A stretch of 64,000 nt of DNA from Clostridiales bacterium (lineage in GTDB: Bacteria > Bacillota > Clostridia > Oscillospirales > Acutalibacteraceae). Both the position numbers and the translations under genes were made by a program. The notes under the pieces are model-generated. The model was not told the origin of the DNA. It did not search any database and worked only from the letters and a program-made list of their open reading frames with translations. The stretch is from contig JAHZDE010000004.1 of assembly GCA_019422525.1 (NCBI GenBank), positions 1 to 64,000 on the forward strand, given 5' to 3'. Each line of letters starts with the position of its first letter. The stretch's first letter is position 1. Below are positions 24,527-33,019 of the stretch, piece by piece.

Positions 24527-26569
24527 TTATGCCCTTCCGAACTGCTTTTCCAGCTCCCGCCGGGTAATCACCACCGACACCGGCCTGCCGTGGGGGCAGT
24601 AGCGCACGTCGGGGTTTTCTTCCAGCTGCTCCACCAGGGCGGCAAGCTCCCGAGGAGAACTAAAGTCCCCGGCCTTTACCGCTGCCCGGCAGGCAATGTT
24701 ATGGTACAGCCAGTCCAGGTGCTCCGTGGTCAAATCCCGCCGGGAGGATGTGAGATACCCAGCCATTTCCATCACCGCCGAGGCGGCATCTTCTTTGTCC
24801 AGGGAAAGGGGGGCGCTGCGCACCGCCACGGTACCGCTGCCGAAATCGTCCACCTCAAAACCGGCCTCGGCAAACAGCTCTCTGGCTTCCAGCACGGCGG
24901 CGTATTCGTTTTTGTCCAGCGTAACGGTCACAGGCTCCAGCAGCATCTGAGCACAGGTCCCGCCGCCTTCCCGCCGCAGCTTTTCATACAACAGCCTTTC
25001 ATGGGCTGCGTGTTTATCAATCAGTACCAGCTTGTCCCCCCGCTGCAAAATCACATAGGTGCCAAAGGCTTCCCCCAGCACCTTGGCCGGAATCTCCTGT
25101 TTTTCGGGGACAACCTCTTCTTCCGGCACTTCTTCCTGCTCTTCGTCCTCTTCCAAAAGGGGCTGCGCTTCCTCCGGCTGTGGGGGTGTTTGCGGTTCCG
25201 TTGTGAAAACCGGTTCCGCCGTTTTGAGCGGCCCGTTTTTCATCATCTCCGGCTGCCCGGTTTCGCTTTCCGGCGAGGAAAGAAAAGGCACTGCGCTGAT
25301 AATTTCCTCCTCGTCTGTCTCGTCCAGTACCGGCGCCGTATCCGCCACCTTTTTGGGGATAGGGGTTTCTTCTGCCGGAGCCTGAAGACTCCCGGCTTGA
25401 GCCTTTGGTGCCGTTTTAGGAATCGTCTCCCTCTGGGGCAGCTGAATAATCCGGTTACTGTCGGAAGATTGGGAAGGCTTCTGTTTGCCCTTTATGGGCA
25501 GGGAAAGCTGTTCCCCACGCAGTTCCTTTTTGGGCGGGCGCAGCAAATCGGGATTTTCCAGCTTTACCTCTTTCGGGGTATCCTCCTTTTGCAGGGCGGT
25601 TTTGATTCCGTGATACACCACATCGAATACCGGCCTTTCGTTTACAAACCGAACTTCCAGCTTGGCGGGATGGACATTCACATCCACCGCCTGAAAGGAC
25701 ATTTGCAGGTGAAGCACACAGGCCGGGAACTTTCCCACCATGACGCTGCCTTTAAAAGCTTCTTCCAGGGCCACGGCGGCAGTACGGCTTTTGATAAACC
25801 GACCGTTGATAAAAAAGTTCTGCATACTGCGGTTGGGACGGCAGCAGGTGGGACGGCTCACATAACCCCACACCCGCACATGGCCGTATTCATAGTCAAC
25901 GGGGATCATCCCATCGGTAAATTCACGGCCAAACACCGCATACACCGCGTCCAGCAGGTTTTTATTGCCGGGGGTATGCAGTTCCTGCCTGCCTTCCCGG
26001 ATAAACCGCACGGAAACCTCCGGGTGGGACAAGGCAATTTTATCCACCACTCCCGCCACGGCGTTGGCTTCGGTCACGTTTTTTTTCAAAAATTTCATCC
26101 GGGCCGGTGTGTTAAAAAACAAATCCCGAATGACAAAAGTAGTCCCTACCGGGCATCCGGCATCATCCAGCAGCCTTTCCTCCCCGCCTTCTATCACATA
26201 GCGGGTACCTATCGGCTCCTCTGGCGGGCGGGTCATCACTTCTACCCGGGAAACGGCGGCAATCGACGCCAGCGCTTCTCCCCGGAATCCCAATGTACCG
26301 ATAGCCTCCAAATCCTCCTGCCCGGACACCTTACTGGTGGCATGGCGCAAAAACGCCATCGGTACGTCTTCCTTTGCCATGCCGCAGCCGTTGTCGGTAA
26401 TGCGTATGTAGGAAATGCCGCCCTGCTTGATTTCCACCGTGATGACGGTTGCCCCTGCGTCAATGGCGTTTTCCACCATTTCCTTGACCACCGACGCCGG
26501 ACGCTCCACCACTTCACCGGCAGCAATCAGTTCTGCCACATGGCTGTCCAGCACATTGATTTTTCCCAT
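24527..26569 (-). CDS. mutL: DNA mismatch repair protein MutL (endonuclease type)
   Basis: A 680-residue MutL with the GHKL ATPase N-terminus (EVVERPASVVKEMVENAIDAG, DNGCGM, GFRGEALASI), a long acidic low-complexity linker (about 340-480) and a C-terminal domain with DKHAAHERLLYE and CPHGRP. The DxHAxxERxxYE-type motif marks the metal-dependent nicking endonuclease form used by bacteria without MutH. It is 13 bases upstream of miaA and follows a GNAT gene that separates it from mutS. Confidence 0.95.
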   Translation of the reverse strand: MGKINVLDSHVAELIAAGEVVERPASVVKEMVENAIDAGATVITVEIKQGGISYIRITDNGCGMAKEDVPMAFLRHATSKVSGQEDLEAIGTLGFRGEALASIAAVSRVEVMTRPPEEPIGTRYVIEGGEERLLDDAGCPVGTTFVIRDLFFNTPARMKFLKKNVTEANAVAGVVDKIALSHPEVSVRFIREGRQELHTPGNKNLLDAVYAVFGREFTDGMIPVDYEYGHVRVWGYVSRPTCCRPNRSMQNFFINGRFIKSRTAAVALEEAFKGSVMVGKFPACVLHLQMSFQAVDVNVHPAKLEVRFVNERPVFDVVYHGIKTALQKEDTPKEVKLENPDLLRPPKKELRGEQLSLPIKGKQKPSQSSDSNRIIQLPQRETIPKTAPKAQAGSLQAPAEETPIPKKVADTAPVLDETDEEEIISAVPFLSSPESETGQPEMMKNGPLKTAEPVFTTEPQTPPQPEEAQPLLEEDEEQEEVPEEEVVPEKQEIPAKVLGEAFGTYVILQRGDKLVLIDKHAAHERLLYEKLRREGGGTCAQMLLEPVTVTLDKNEYAAVLEARELFAEAGFEVDDFGSGTVAVRSAPLSLDKEDAASAVMEMAGYLTSSRRDLTTEHLDWLYHNIACRAAVKAGDFSSPRELAALVEQLEENPDVRYCPHGRPVSVVITRRELEKQFGRA

Positions 26570-26584
26570 GACCTGCCTCCCTTC

Positions 26585-27085
26585 TTACACCCGGTATTCG
26601 TACCGGGCATTGCACAAATGTACCCCCGGCACATCCACTTCCACCGTGTCCACAAAACGAAATCCAAACCCTTCATACAGCTTCCGCAGCTTCTCCCGGT
26701 CTCCCCGGCAGTCCAGCCGCAAATAGGGGATGCCCCTCTTTCTGGCATAGTCCGCCGCAAAAGCCAGCATTTTTCCGGCAAGCCCTTCCCCGGCAAAGCC
26801 TTCTGCCACCGAAAGCCGGTGGACATACACCGCCGAATTTTTTTCCTTTTCCGGCCAGAATACCGTGTCCTCCACCGCCAGCAGAGCCGTTGCCGCCGGC
26901 TGCCCGTCCTTTTCCAGCAAAAACGGCTCCACATTCTCTTCAAACACCGCTTCCGCCGTCAAATGGCACGGCAGCCACTGGACAATCCCTTTTTTCTCCA
27001 TACGCCGGTTGGCGCTTTCCAGCACCTGCAAAAATACTGCCCGCTGCATGGGCGTTTCGGCCTTTTCGATTGTGATTCTGCTCAC
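26585..27085 (-). CDS. GNAT-family N-acetyltransferase
   Basis: A 166-residue acetyltransferase of the GNAT fold. The central strand-loop-helix (VYVHRLSVAEGFAGEGLAGKML) supplies the acetyl-CoA pyrophosphate loop, and IPYLRLDC plus LYEGFGFRFVDTVEV give the later motifs. The start is GTG, overlapping the mutS stop by 4 bases, with AGGAG before it. It sits between mutS and mutL, which suggests co-expression with mismatch repair, but the substrate is unknown. Confidence 0.85.
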   Translation of the reverse strand: MSRITIEKAETPMQRAVFLQVLESANRRMEKKGIVQWLPCHLTAEAVFEENVEPFLLEKDGQPAATALLAVEDTVFWPEKEKNSAVYVHRLSVAEGFAGEGLAGKMLAFAADYARKRGIPYLRLDCRGDREKLRKLYEGFGFRFVDTVEVDVPGVHLCNARYEYRV

Positions 27086-29724
27086 GGTTCTCCTCCTTCG
27101 GACTCTTTTACCAGTTTTACCAGCGTGAACAATTCATTCATACACTCAATAGGGGTCAGCGTGTTCACATCCAGCCTTCTCAGCCGCTTGAGCACTTCTC
27201 CCTGGCTCCCGCTTTCCACCAGCATCAGCTGGGCGGGCTGCTGTTTTGCCGGCTGCTTTTTCCCCGCAGGTTTTACCGCCGCACCGGATTCCAGCTCTTT
27301 GAGAATCTGCCGGGCGCGCTTGACGATTTTGTCCGGCACCCCGGCAAGCTTTGCTACCTCCACGCCGAAACTGTCGTCGGCGCCGCCCCGGACAATCCGG
27401 CGCAAAAAGGTAATGTCGTCCCCGTGCTTTTTCACAGCAATACTATAATTTTTCACGCCGGTGAGCTGTTCTTCCAGCTCCGTCAGCTCGTGATAGTGGG
27501 TGGCAAACAGGGCCTTGGCTCCCAGCTGCTTCACATCGGCCACATATTCCAGCACCGCCCGGGCAATGCTCATGCCGTCGAAGGTGGAGGTGCCCCGGCC
27601 GATTTCGTCCAGCACCAGCAGGCTGTTGGAGGTTGCATGGCGCAGAATGTCCGCCACCTCGCTCATCTCCACCATAAAGGTAGACTGCCCCGCGGCCAAA
27701 TCGTCAGAAGCGCCTACACGGGTATAAATGCCGTCCACAATGCCGATTTCCGCCGAGGAAGCCGGTACAAAGCAGCCAATCTGGGCCATGAGCACAATCA
27801 AAGCAATCTGGCGCATATAGGTGGACTTGCCCGCCATGTTGGGGCCGGTGATAATGGCCACCCGGTTTTCCCCGTTATCCAGCGTTACGTCATTGGGCAC
27901 AAAGGGGGCCCCCTTCAGCAGGGCTTCCACCACCGGATGGCGGCTGTCCCGGATCATCAGCCGGCCGGACAGGTTCACTTCCGGTCTTACATAATCCCGC
28001 TCCACCGAGACTTTCGCAAAGGAGACCAGCACGTCCAGCATGGCCACTGCCCGGGCGGTATCCTGTACCCGCCCCATTTCGGCGGCCACCTTTTTCCGCA
28101 CCTCTTCAAACAGCTTCCCTTCCAGCTGTACCGAGCGGTCACTGGCGCCCAAAATCCGGTTTTCCAGCTCTTTCAGTTCGGGGGTAATGTATCTTTCACA
28201 GTTGGTCAAGGTTTGCTTGCGGATGTATTCTTCCGGCACCTGGTCCCGGTAGGAATTGGTCACCTCGATATAATAGCCGAACACCCGGTTATACCCGATT
28301 TTCAGCTTGGGGATGCCGGTTCGCTCCCGCTCCCGGGCCTCCACCGAAGCCAAAAGCCCCTTGCCGCCGGTCATATCACTGCGCAGCCTGTCCAGCTCCT
28401 CCGAATAGCCCGCCTGAATCATACCGCCCTCCCGGATGGAGAAGGGGGGCTCTTCCACAATGGCCTTGTCAATCAGCTCGCTGATGTCCTCCATCGGGTC
28501 AATTTGTCGGGTAATCTTTTGCAGAAGCTCCGAAGAAACACCGGAAAGCTCTTCCCGCAGCCCCGGCAGCCGGCACAGCGCCGACCATAAGGCCCGCAGT
28601 TCCCGGGCATTGGCCGTACCATAGACGATGCGGCTCATAATCCGCTCCAAGTCCTGCATCCCGTTCATCTGCTCCGAAAGGCTGTCACGGCGCATCCCGT
28701 TTTCCACCAGCTCTTCCACCGCGTTCAGCCGGCGGCTAATCTGCCCGGGACTTAAAAGCGGCTGTTCCATCCAGCTTCTCAGCTGCCGTTTACCCATAGC
28801 CGTGCAGGTTTTGTCCAGCACCCACAACAGGGAACCTCGCTTTTCCTTGCTGCGCATGGTTTCCGTCAGTTCCAGGTTCCGCCGGGTGTTCAAATCCAGG
28901 CGCATGAACCTTCCCTTTTCATAGTAAGCAATCGGTTCCAGCCGCTCAAGGCCCCCACGCTGGGTGCGCTGCAAATAGCCCAAAAGCTGCCCGGCTGCCC
29001 GCACCACAACAGGCACACCCGCTTCGCCCAGTTCTTTTTCGTTTGCCATCCCGTATTGGGAAAGTACCCGTCTGCGGCAGCTTTCTTCCTCGCACTCTTC
29101 TTCCGACAGGTATTCCGCCGATGCCGACAGCTTGTCCCGGATAAACCCTTCCATCCCGGCAAACCGGCGGCACTGGGGGTTCATCAGCACCTCCCGGGAA
29201 GAAAACCGGGACAGCTCCTCACAAATCTGCTGCTGCAGCTCCCGCTCGTCCTCTGTCAGCCGGCAGGCGTGCATTTCGCCGGTAGAAACGTCGGCAAAGC
29301 ACAGCCCCGCCTGGCCGTCTTCCGCATAGACCGACGCCAGATAGTTGTTTTTCCCCTCTTCCAGCATACTGCTTTCCACCACGGTGCCCGGCGTGACCAC
29401 CCGGATAATATCCCGCTTTACCAGCCCTTTGGCAGTAGCCGGGTCCTCCATCTGCTCGCAGATAGCCACTTTATAACCCTTGGCCACCAGTTTTGCCAGA
29501 TAGCTCTCATAGCTGTGGAAAGGCACGCCGCACATAGGCGCCCGCTCCTTCATGCCGCAGTCCCGGCCGGTCAGGGTCAAATCCAGCTCCCGGGACGCAA
29601 TTTTGGCGTCGTCAAAGAACATCTCGTAAAAATCCCCCAGCCGGAAGAAAAGAAGGGTGTCGGGATTTTCCTGTTTCATTTTGATATATTGCTTCATCAT
29701 AGGGGAAAGGTCTGCCGTCTGCAT
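27082..29724 (-). CDS. mutS: DNA mismatch repair protein MutS
   Basis: An 880-residue mismatch sensor. The N-terminal mismatch-binding domain has LGDFYEMFFDDA (the F-x-E element FYE), followed by connector and lever domains (NRVFGYYIEVTNS) and the ABC ATPase with GPNMAGKSTYMRQIA, STFMVEMSEVADIL, DEIGRGTSTFDG and THYHEL. Length and motifs are those of MutS1. The ATG has a GGAG site. A long-armed hairpin lies between ylbF and this gene. Confidence 0.96.
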   Translation of the reverse strand: MQTADLSPMMKQYIKMKQENPDTLLFFRLGDFYEMFFDDAKIASRELDLTLTGRDCGMKERAPMCGVPFHSYESYLAKLVAKGYKVAICEQMEDPATAKGLVKRDIIRVVTPGTVVESSMLEEGKNNYLASVYAEDGQAGLCFADVSTGEMHACRLTEDERELQQQICEELSRFSSREVLMNPQCRRFAGMEGFIRDKLSASAEYLSEEECEEESCRRRVLSQYGMANEKELGEAGVPVVVRAAGQLLGYLQRTQRGGLERLEPIAYYEKGRFMRLDLNTRRNLELTETMRSKEKRGSLLWVLDKTCTAMGKRQLRSWMEQPLLSPGQISRRLNAVEELVENGMRRDSLSEQMNGMQDLERIMSRIVYGTANARELRALWSALCRLPGLREELSGVSSELLQKITRQIDPMEDISELIDKAIVEEPPFSIREGGMIQAGYSEELDRLRSDMTGGKGLLASVEARERERTGIPKLKIGYNRVFGYYIEVTNSYRDQVPEEYIRKQTLTNCERYITPELKELENRILGASDRSVQLEGKLFEEVRKKVAAEMGRVQDTARAVAMLDVLVSFAKVSVERDYVRPEVNLSGRLMIRDSRHPVVEALLKGAPFVPNDVTLDNGENRVAIITGPNMAGKSTYMRQIALIVLMAQIGCFVPASSAEIGIVDGIYTRVGASDDLAAGQSTFMVEMSEVADILRHATSNSLLVLDEIGRGTSTFDGMSIARAVLEYVADVKQLGAKALFATHYHELTELEEQLTGVKNYSIAVKKHGDDITFLRRIVRGGADDSFGVEVAKLAGVPDKIVKRARQILKELESGAAVKPAGKKQPAKQQPAQLMLVESGSQGEVLKRLRRLDVNTLTPIECMNELFTLVKLVKESEGGEP

Positions 29725-29756
29725 ATGTACTCCACCATCTACTCTCTGAAATTAAA

Positions 29757-29821
29757 CAGCACGCCTCCTGCTGGCCGGTAAAGGGTCCGCCCTCTCCGCG
29801 GCACTGCAAGCCGGCGTGCTG
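29757..29821 (-). promoter_or_regulatory. Structured element between ylbF and mutS
   Basis: CAGCACGCC (29757-29765) and GGCGTGCTG (29813-29821) form a perfect 9-bp stem enclosing 47 GC-rich bases that can themselves pair. On the minus strand it is followed by TTTAATTT. It may reduce read-through from ylbF into mutS or act as an RNA processing or stability element. Confidence 0.5.
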
Positions 29822-29840
29822 GTATCACATTTTGCTGTTA

Positions 29841-30245
29841 TCAGTGGCAGCCGCCGCAGGTGGCACAGCTGCCGGTGCAGGATTCTTCATAATCCGCCGT
29901 GGCCGGGTCCTCGCCCTCCACGCTCTTGGTGATAATGGCCGTTACCCGCTGCATCAGGGCGTCCATAGCCTCCCGGGCCATGTTGTAGGCGGTCATGTTG
30001 GGGTTCTTCATAATCTGGGCGTACAGGCGGCGCATTTCGTCGTTCAACTGGCGCAGCTTTTCTTCGTCGGTGTTTTCGCCGGAAGTCTCGTTGTTGATGG
30101 CCAGGCGCTTGAGGTTAAAGTCGCCAATCAAGTCCTGAAGCTGTGCGTCATCCTCGCAGTTCTGGGCTGCCAGCTGCATATTCAGATAGCGGTCGTCCTG
30201 CTGGATGGCTTTGCCCAGCTCTCTTGTCATCTCGATAATATCCAT
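29841..30245 (-). CDS. YlbF/YmcA-family protein with Cys-rich tail
   Basis: A 134-residue helical protein of the YlbF/YmcA (Com_YlbF) family. In B. subtilis these form the YlbF-YmcA-YaaT complex that carries Fe-S clusters and influences RNase Y activity, sporulation and competence. The helical core (MDIIEMTRELGKAIQQDDRY) ends with a Cys-rich tail, SCTGSCATCGGCH, holding four Cys and a His that could bind a metal cluster. I start at ATG 30245, where a GGAGAC site is visible, rather than further upstream. It lies 46 bases after miaB in the repair/modification run. Confidence 0.85.
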   Translation of the reverse strand: MDIIEMTRELGKAIQQDDRYLNMQLAAQNCEDDAQLQDLIGDFNLKRLAINNETSGENTDEEKLRQLNDEMRRLYAQIMKNPNMTAYNMAREAMDALMQRVTAIITKSVEGEDPATADYEESCTGSCATCGGCH

Positions 30246-30291
30246 GTTTTTTTGTCTCCTATTCGTTTTCTGTTTTTTATTTTTTAATATA

Positions 30292-31710
30292 TCATTCTTC
30301 GGAAGAAACCTGCTCCCCATGGAGAATCCAGTTCCGGGCGGCGGTCACCTGCACCTGTACGAACTGGCCAATGAGGGAAAGGTCTCCCGGGAATTCCACA
30401 ATCACGCTGCCGTCGGTACGACCGGACAAAAGTCCCGTTTTCGGGTTGACTTCTTCCACCAGCACCCGCTCGGTTCTGCCCACCATAGCGGCACTGTGGC
30501 GGGCGGCGATTTCTTCCTGCGCCTGCAAAAGCTCGGAGAACCACCGGGATTTCTCCTCATAAGGGACAGGATCGGGCATTTTGGCGGCCACCGTTCCCAC
30601 CCGGGGGGAGTAGATAAAGGTGAACAGAGAAGTAAACTCCACTTCCCTGATAAGGCTCACCGTGTCGAGGAACTCTTCATAGGTTTCCCCGGGAAAGCCC
30701 ACAATAATATCCGAGGTGAGGGATACGTCGGGGATTTTTTTCTTGCAGTAGGCAATCAAATCCAGATACTTGGCCCTGTCATAGCGGCGGTTCATCTCTT
30801 TCAAAATCCGGTCATTGCCGGACTGGAAGGGAAGGTGCAGATGATGGGAAATATGGCGGCTGCCGGCAATCACATCAATCATTTCCTTGGTTGCATCCTT
30901 GGGATGGGAGGTCATAAACCGGATGCGGAAATCCCCGTCCACCGCGTCCAGACGGCGCAGAAGCTCCGCAAAGGTGATGGGGTTTTGCAGGCCCTTGCCA
31001 TAGGAATTGACATTCTGGCCCAAAAGGGTGATCTCCTTATACCCAGCGGCCACCAGTTCCCGGAACTCCTTTTCGATGGCCTCGGGCTCCCGGCTGCGCT
31101 CCCTTCCCCGCACATAGGGGACCACGCAATAGGAGCAGAAGTTGTCACAGCCATACATCACCGTGACCCATGCCCGGAAATTGCCGTCCCGGTGAACGGG
31201 CAGGCCCTCTACAATGGTTTTATCTTCGCTGTCGTCGCCCCGCTCGAAAACCCGGCGGCTGTCGGTGAGCACCTGCCGGAGCATCTGGGGGAACCGATGC
31301 AGCACATGGGTGCCGAACACCAGGTTGACAAAGGGGAAGCTTTTATAAATCCGCTGGGCCACGTGCTCCTGCTCCATCATGCAGCCGCACAGGGCGATGA
31401 TCACCGAGGGGTGGCGGCGCTTGATGTTTTTGAGGGCGCCCACATTGCCATAAATCCGGTCCTCGGCGTGTTCCCGGACAGCACAGGTATTAAAGAGGAT
31501 AAAGTCGGCCTCTTCCTCGTTGTCGGTAAAGCCGAAGCCCATTTTTTCGAGCATGCCTTTTATTTTTTCACCGTCGGCCACATTCTGCTGGCAGCCGTAG
31601 GTACGCACCAAAGCAAGGGGCATTTCCCCTCTGGCCCGGACCTGCATCATTTGGGCAACGTCAGCCATATAACGGGCCTGCTCCCCGAAATCCCAGGGTT
31701 GTTGACTCAT
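30292..31710 (-). CDS. miaB: tRNA-2-methylthio-N6-dimethylallyladenosine synthase
   Basis: A 472-residue radical SAM methylthiotransferase that adds the 2-methylthio group at A37. The N-terminal UPF0004 domain contributes YGCQQN, FNTCAVREHAED and LCGCM; the radical-SAM motif is YGCDNFCSYC; a TRAM domain ends the protein. The start is uncertain: ATG 31710 is used, but TTG 31713 and GTG 31725 are in frame and the AAGGAG site is 11-14 bases before the first two. Its product is made on the tRNA that MiaA prepares, and both genes lie in one run. Confidence 0.94.
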   Translation of the reverse strand: MSQQPWDFGEQARYMADVAQMMQVRARGEMPLALVRTYGCQQNVADGEKIKGMLEKMGFGFTDNEEEADFILFNTCAVREHAEDRIYGNVGALKNIKRRHPSVIIALCGCMMEQEHVAQRIYKSFPFVNLVFGTHVLHRFPQMLRQVLTDSRRVFERGDDSEDKTIVEGLPVHRDGNFRAWVTVMYGCDNFCSYCVVPYVRGRERSREPEAIEKEFRELVAAGYKEITLLGQNVNSYGKGLQNPITFAELLRRLDAVDGDFRIRFMTSHPKDATKEMIDVIAGSRHISHHLHLPFQSGNDRILKEMNRRYDRAKYLDLIAYCKKKIPDVSLTSDIIVGFPGETYEEFLDTVSLIREVEFTSLFTFIYSPRVGTVAAKMPDPVPYEEKSRWFSELLQAQEEIAARHSAAMVGRTERVLVEEVNPKTGLLSGRTDGSVIVEFPGDLSLIGQFVQVQVTAARNWILHGEQVSSEE

Positions 31711-31909
31711 CAAATCAAGGTTCACTCCTTCGGTCTATTGATCATGCATTGAGAGTGTATCAGCCATGCGCGGAATCACGTTCTTCTGTTTTCCGGCAGG
31801 GAAACTCAACATCAAAAAAGAAAATTCCTTCATTCTGCCGGCAGCCACTATGCAATCCGGCAGTACCCTTCAGTATACCACAATTCCCTGTTTTCTTCAA
31901 GGAATTCCC

Positions 31910-32725
31910 TCACCGCAGCCGACGGGAAGAGGCTTTTCCTGCCGCCTTAACCTCCGCGGGCAGCTGGCTTCCAAATTTCCAGGCCAATGCAACCGCCAGT
32001 ATCGTTACGGCCCCAGCTATTGCCGTGCCCATCCACAGGCTGGGAAACACACCGGCGCTTCCCATTTCCAGCGGCAAACGCTGCAAAATCAGCAGCACCG
32101 GCATACTCACTACCCATTTTGTGGAAAGGTAGCCCGACATGGCCATCCATAACAAAACCCCAACGCTGACATACAAGGCTATCATTAAAATTTGATCAAC
32201 GCCATTGAGATAAAACGGAAGCGGGTCCCCCTGCACATACGCAATCATGTCCTGCACATACTGCAGCTCTTCCCCCTTCAGGGATTGGGTTAAAAATTCT
32301 TCCCCGCTTTGGCTCACCACCAGGGAAAAGGTATAATAAGTGAGGCTGCTCATGCCCGCCGAAATCATTGCATTAGCGCCCGCATGTCCCGAAGCAAACA
32401 TCATCGGCTGGGATACCCGGTGCAGATACGGCTTCAGCACACGGAATGCTATGGCAAATTCCGCCGTTTCAAAAATCCCAGCCGCCACTGCTGCTGTTGC
32501 CGCATACGCCACCGGATTCCCCCCAATAGCCGGTACGGAAGACAAAAAGCCTACACATAGCCGCTCCAGCACTACTACAAAAGTAATTTGTAAGCTGATG
32601 CCGATAACAAACAGTAAAATCTGTGCCCGTTTTCGAGCTTTAAAGTAAGCCAGCAAAAACAAAGGTATTACAAAGCACACCACCATGGTGAACATCATGC
32701 CCATTACTGTAACAGTCGATACCAT
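31910..32725 (-). CDS. YhfC-like membrane protein, divergent
   Basis: A 271-residue protein with about seven transmembrane helices, similar to the YhfC/CPBP-type intramembrane metalloprotease family. The expected motif positions are GIFETAEFAIAF and ASGHAGANAM. Compared with my recollection of the family pattern (EE..R, then GHGG.E), one glutamate and the later Glu are replaced (ETAEF, GHAGAN), so peptidase activity is doubtful. It is monocistronic, with a promoter at 32770-32799. It could be an inactive binder or simply a divergent member; the assignment is by pattern only. Confidence 0.6.
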   Translation of the reverse strand: MVSTVTVMGMMFTMVVCFVIPLFLLAYFKARKRAQILLFVIGISLQITFVVVLERLCVGFLSSVPAIGGNPVAYAATAAVAAGIFETAEFAIAFRVLKPYLHRVSQPMMFASGHAGANAMISAGMSSLTYYTFSLVVSQSGEEFLTQSLKGEELQYVQDMIAYVQGDPLPFYLNGVDQILMIALYVSVGVLLWMAMSGYLSTKWVVSMPVLLILQRLPLEMGSAGVFPSLWMGTAIAGAVTILAVALAWKFGSQLPAEVKAAGKASSRRLR

Positions 32726-32769
32726 AACAATACCTCCAGAACACTTCCTTTTTTGAGACTGTATCTGAT

Positions 32770-32799
32770 ATTATACCATACCCCCGGCGGCTTTGTCGA
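32770..32799 (-). promoter_or_regulatory. Candidate promoter of the YhfC-like gene
   Basis: On the minus strand TCGACA (32799-32794), an 18-base spacer and TATAAT (32775-32770). The start codon is 45 bases downstream. Confidence 0.55.
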
Positions 32800-32842
32800 A
32801 TAAAAAGCGATTTTTTCTTGGTTTTTTGTTGGGTACAGGGCT

Positions 32843-32870
32843 TTTACCTGGAACAAAAATTTGATATAAT
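32843..32870 (+). promoter_or_regulatory. Candidate promoter of the HTH regulator
   Basis: TTTACC (32843-32848), a 16-base spacer and a consensus TATAAT (32865-32870). The leader before the ATG at 33020 would be about 143 bases. This and the divergent promoter lie within 75 bases of each other. Confidence 0.5.
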
Positions 32871-33019
32871 ATTAGTAATTGTCTTCTTATGTCGAAATGG
32901 AATGATGAAAACTGCTGCTTTCCAGGCGCCCCGCGGACAATGCGTCGGAAAATGCCCTTCTCTACCTGCTCTGTCCGGACTCTCCAGATTCTTGATTATT
33001 GGAAAAAAGGATGTTACCC

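Noticed and set aside
24431..27448. A 1005-codon plus-strand ORF opposite mutL and the GNAT gene
   Set aside because: It runs entirely antisense to mutL, the GNAT gene and part of mutS, which have clear motifs; its composition is the mirror of their codon bias and it has no ribosome site or recognisable domain.
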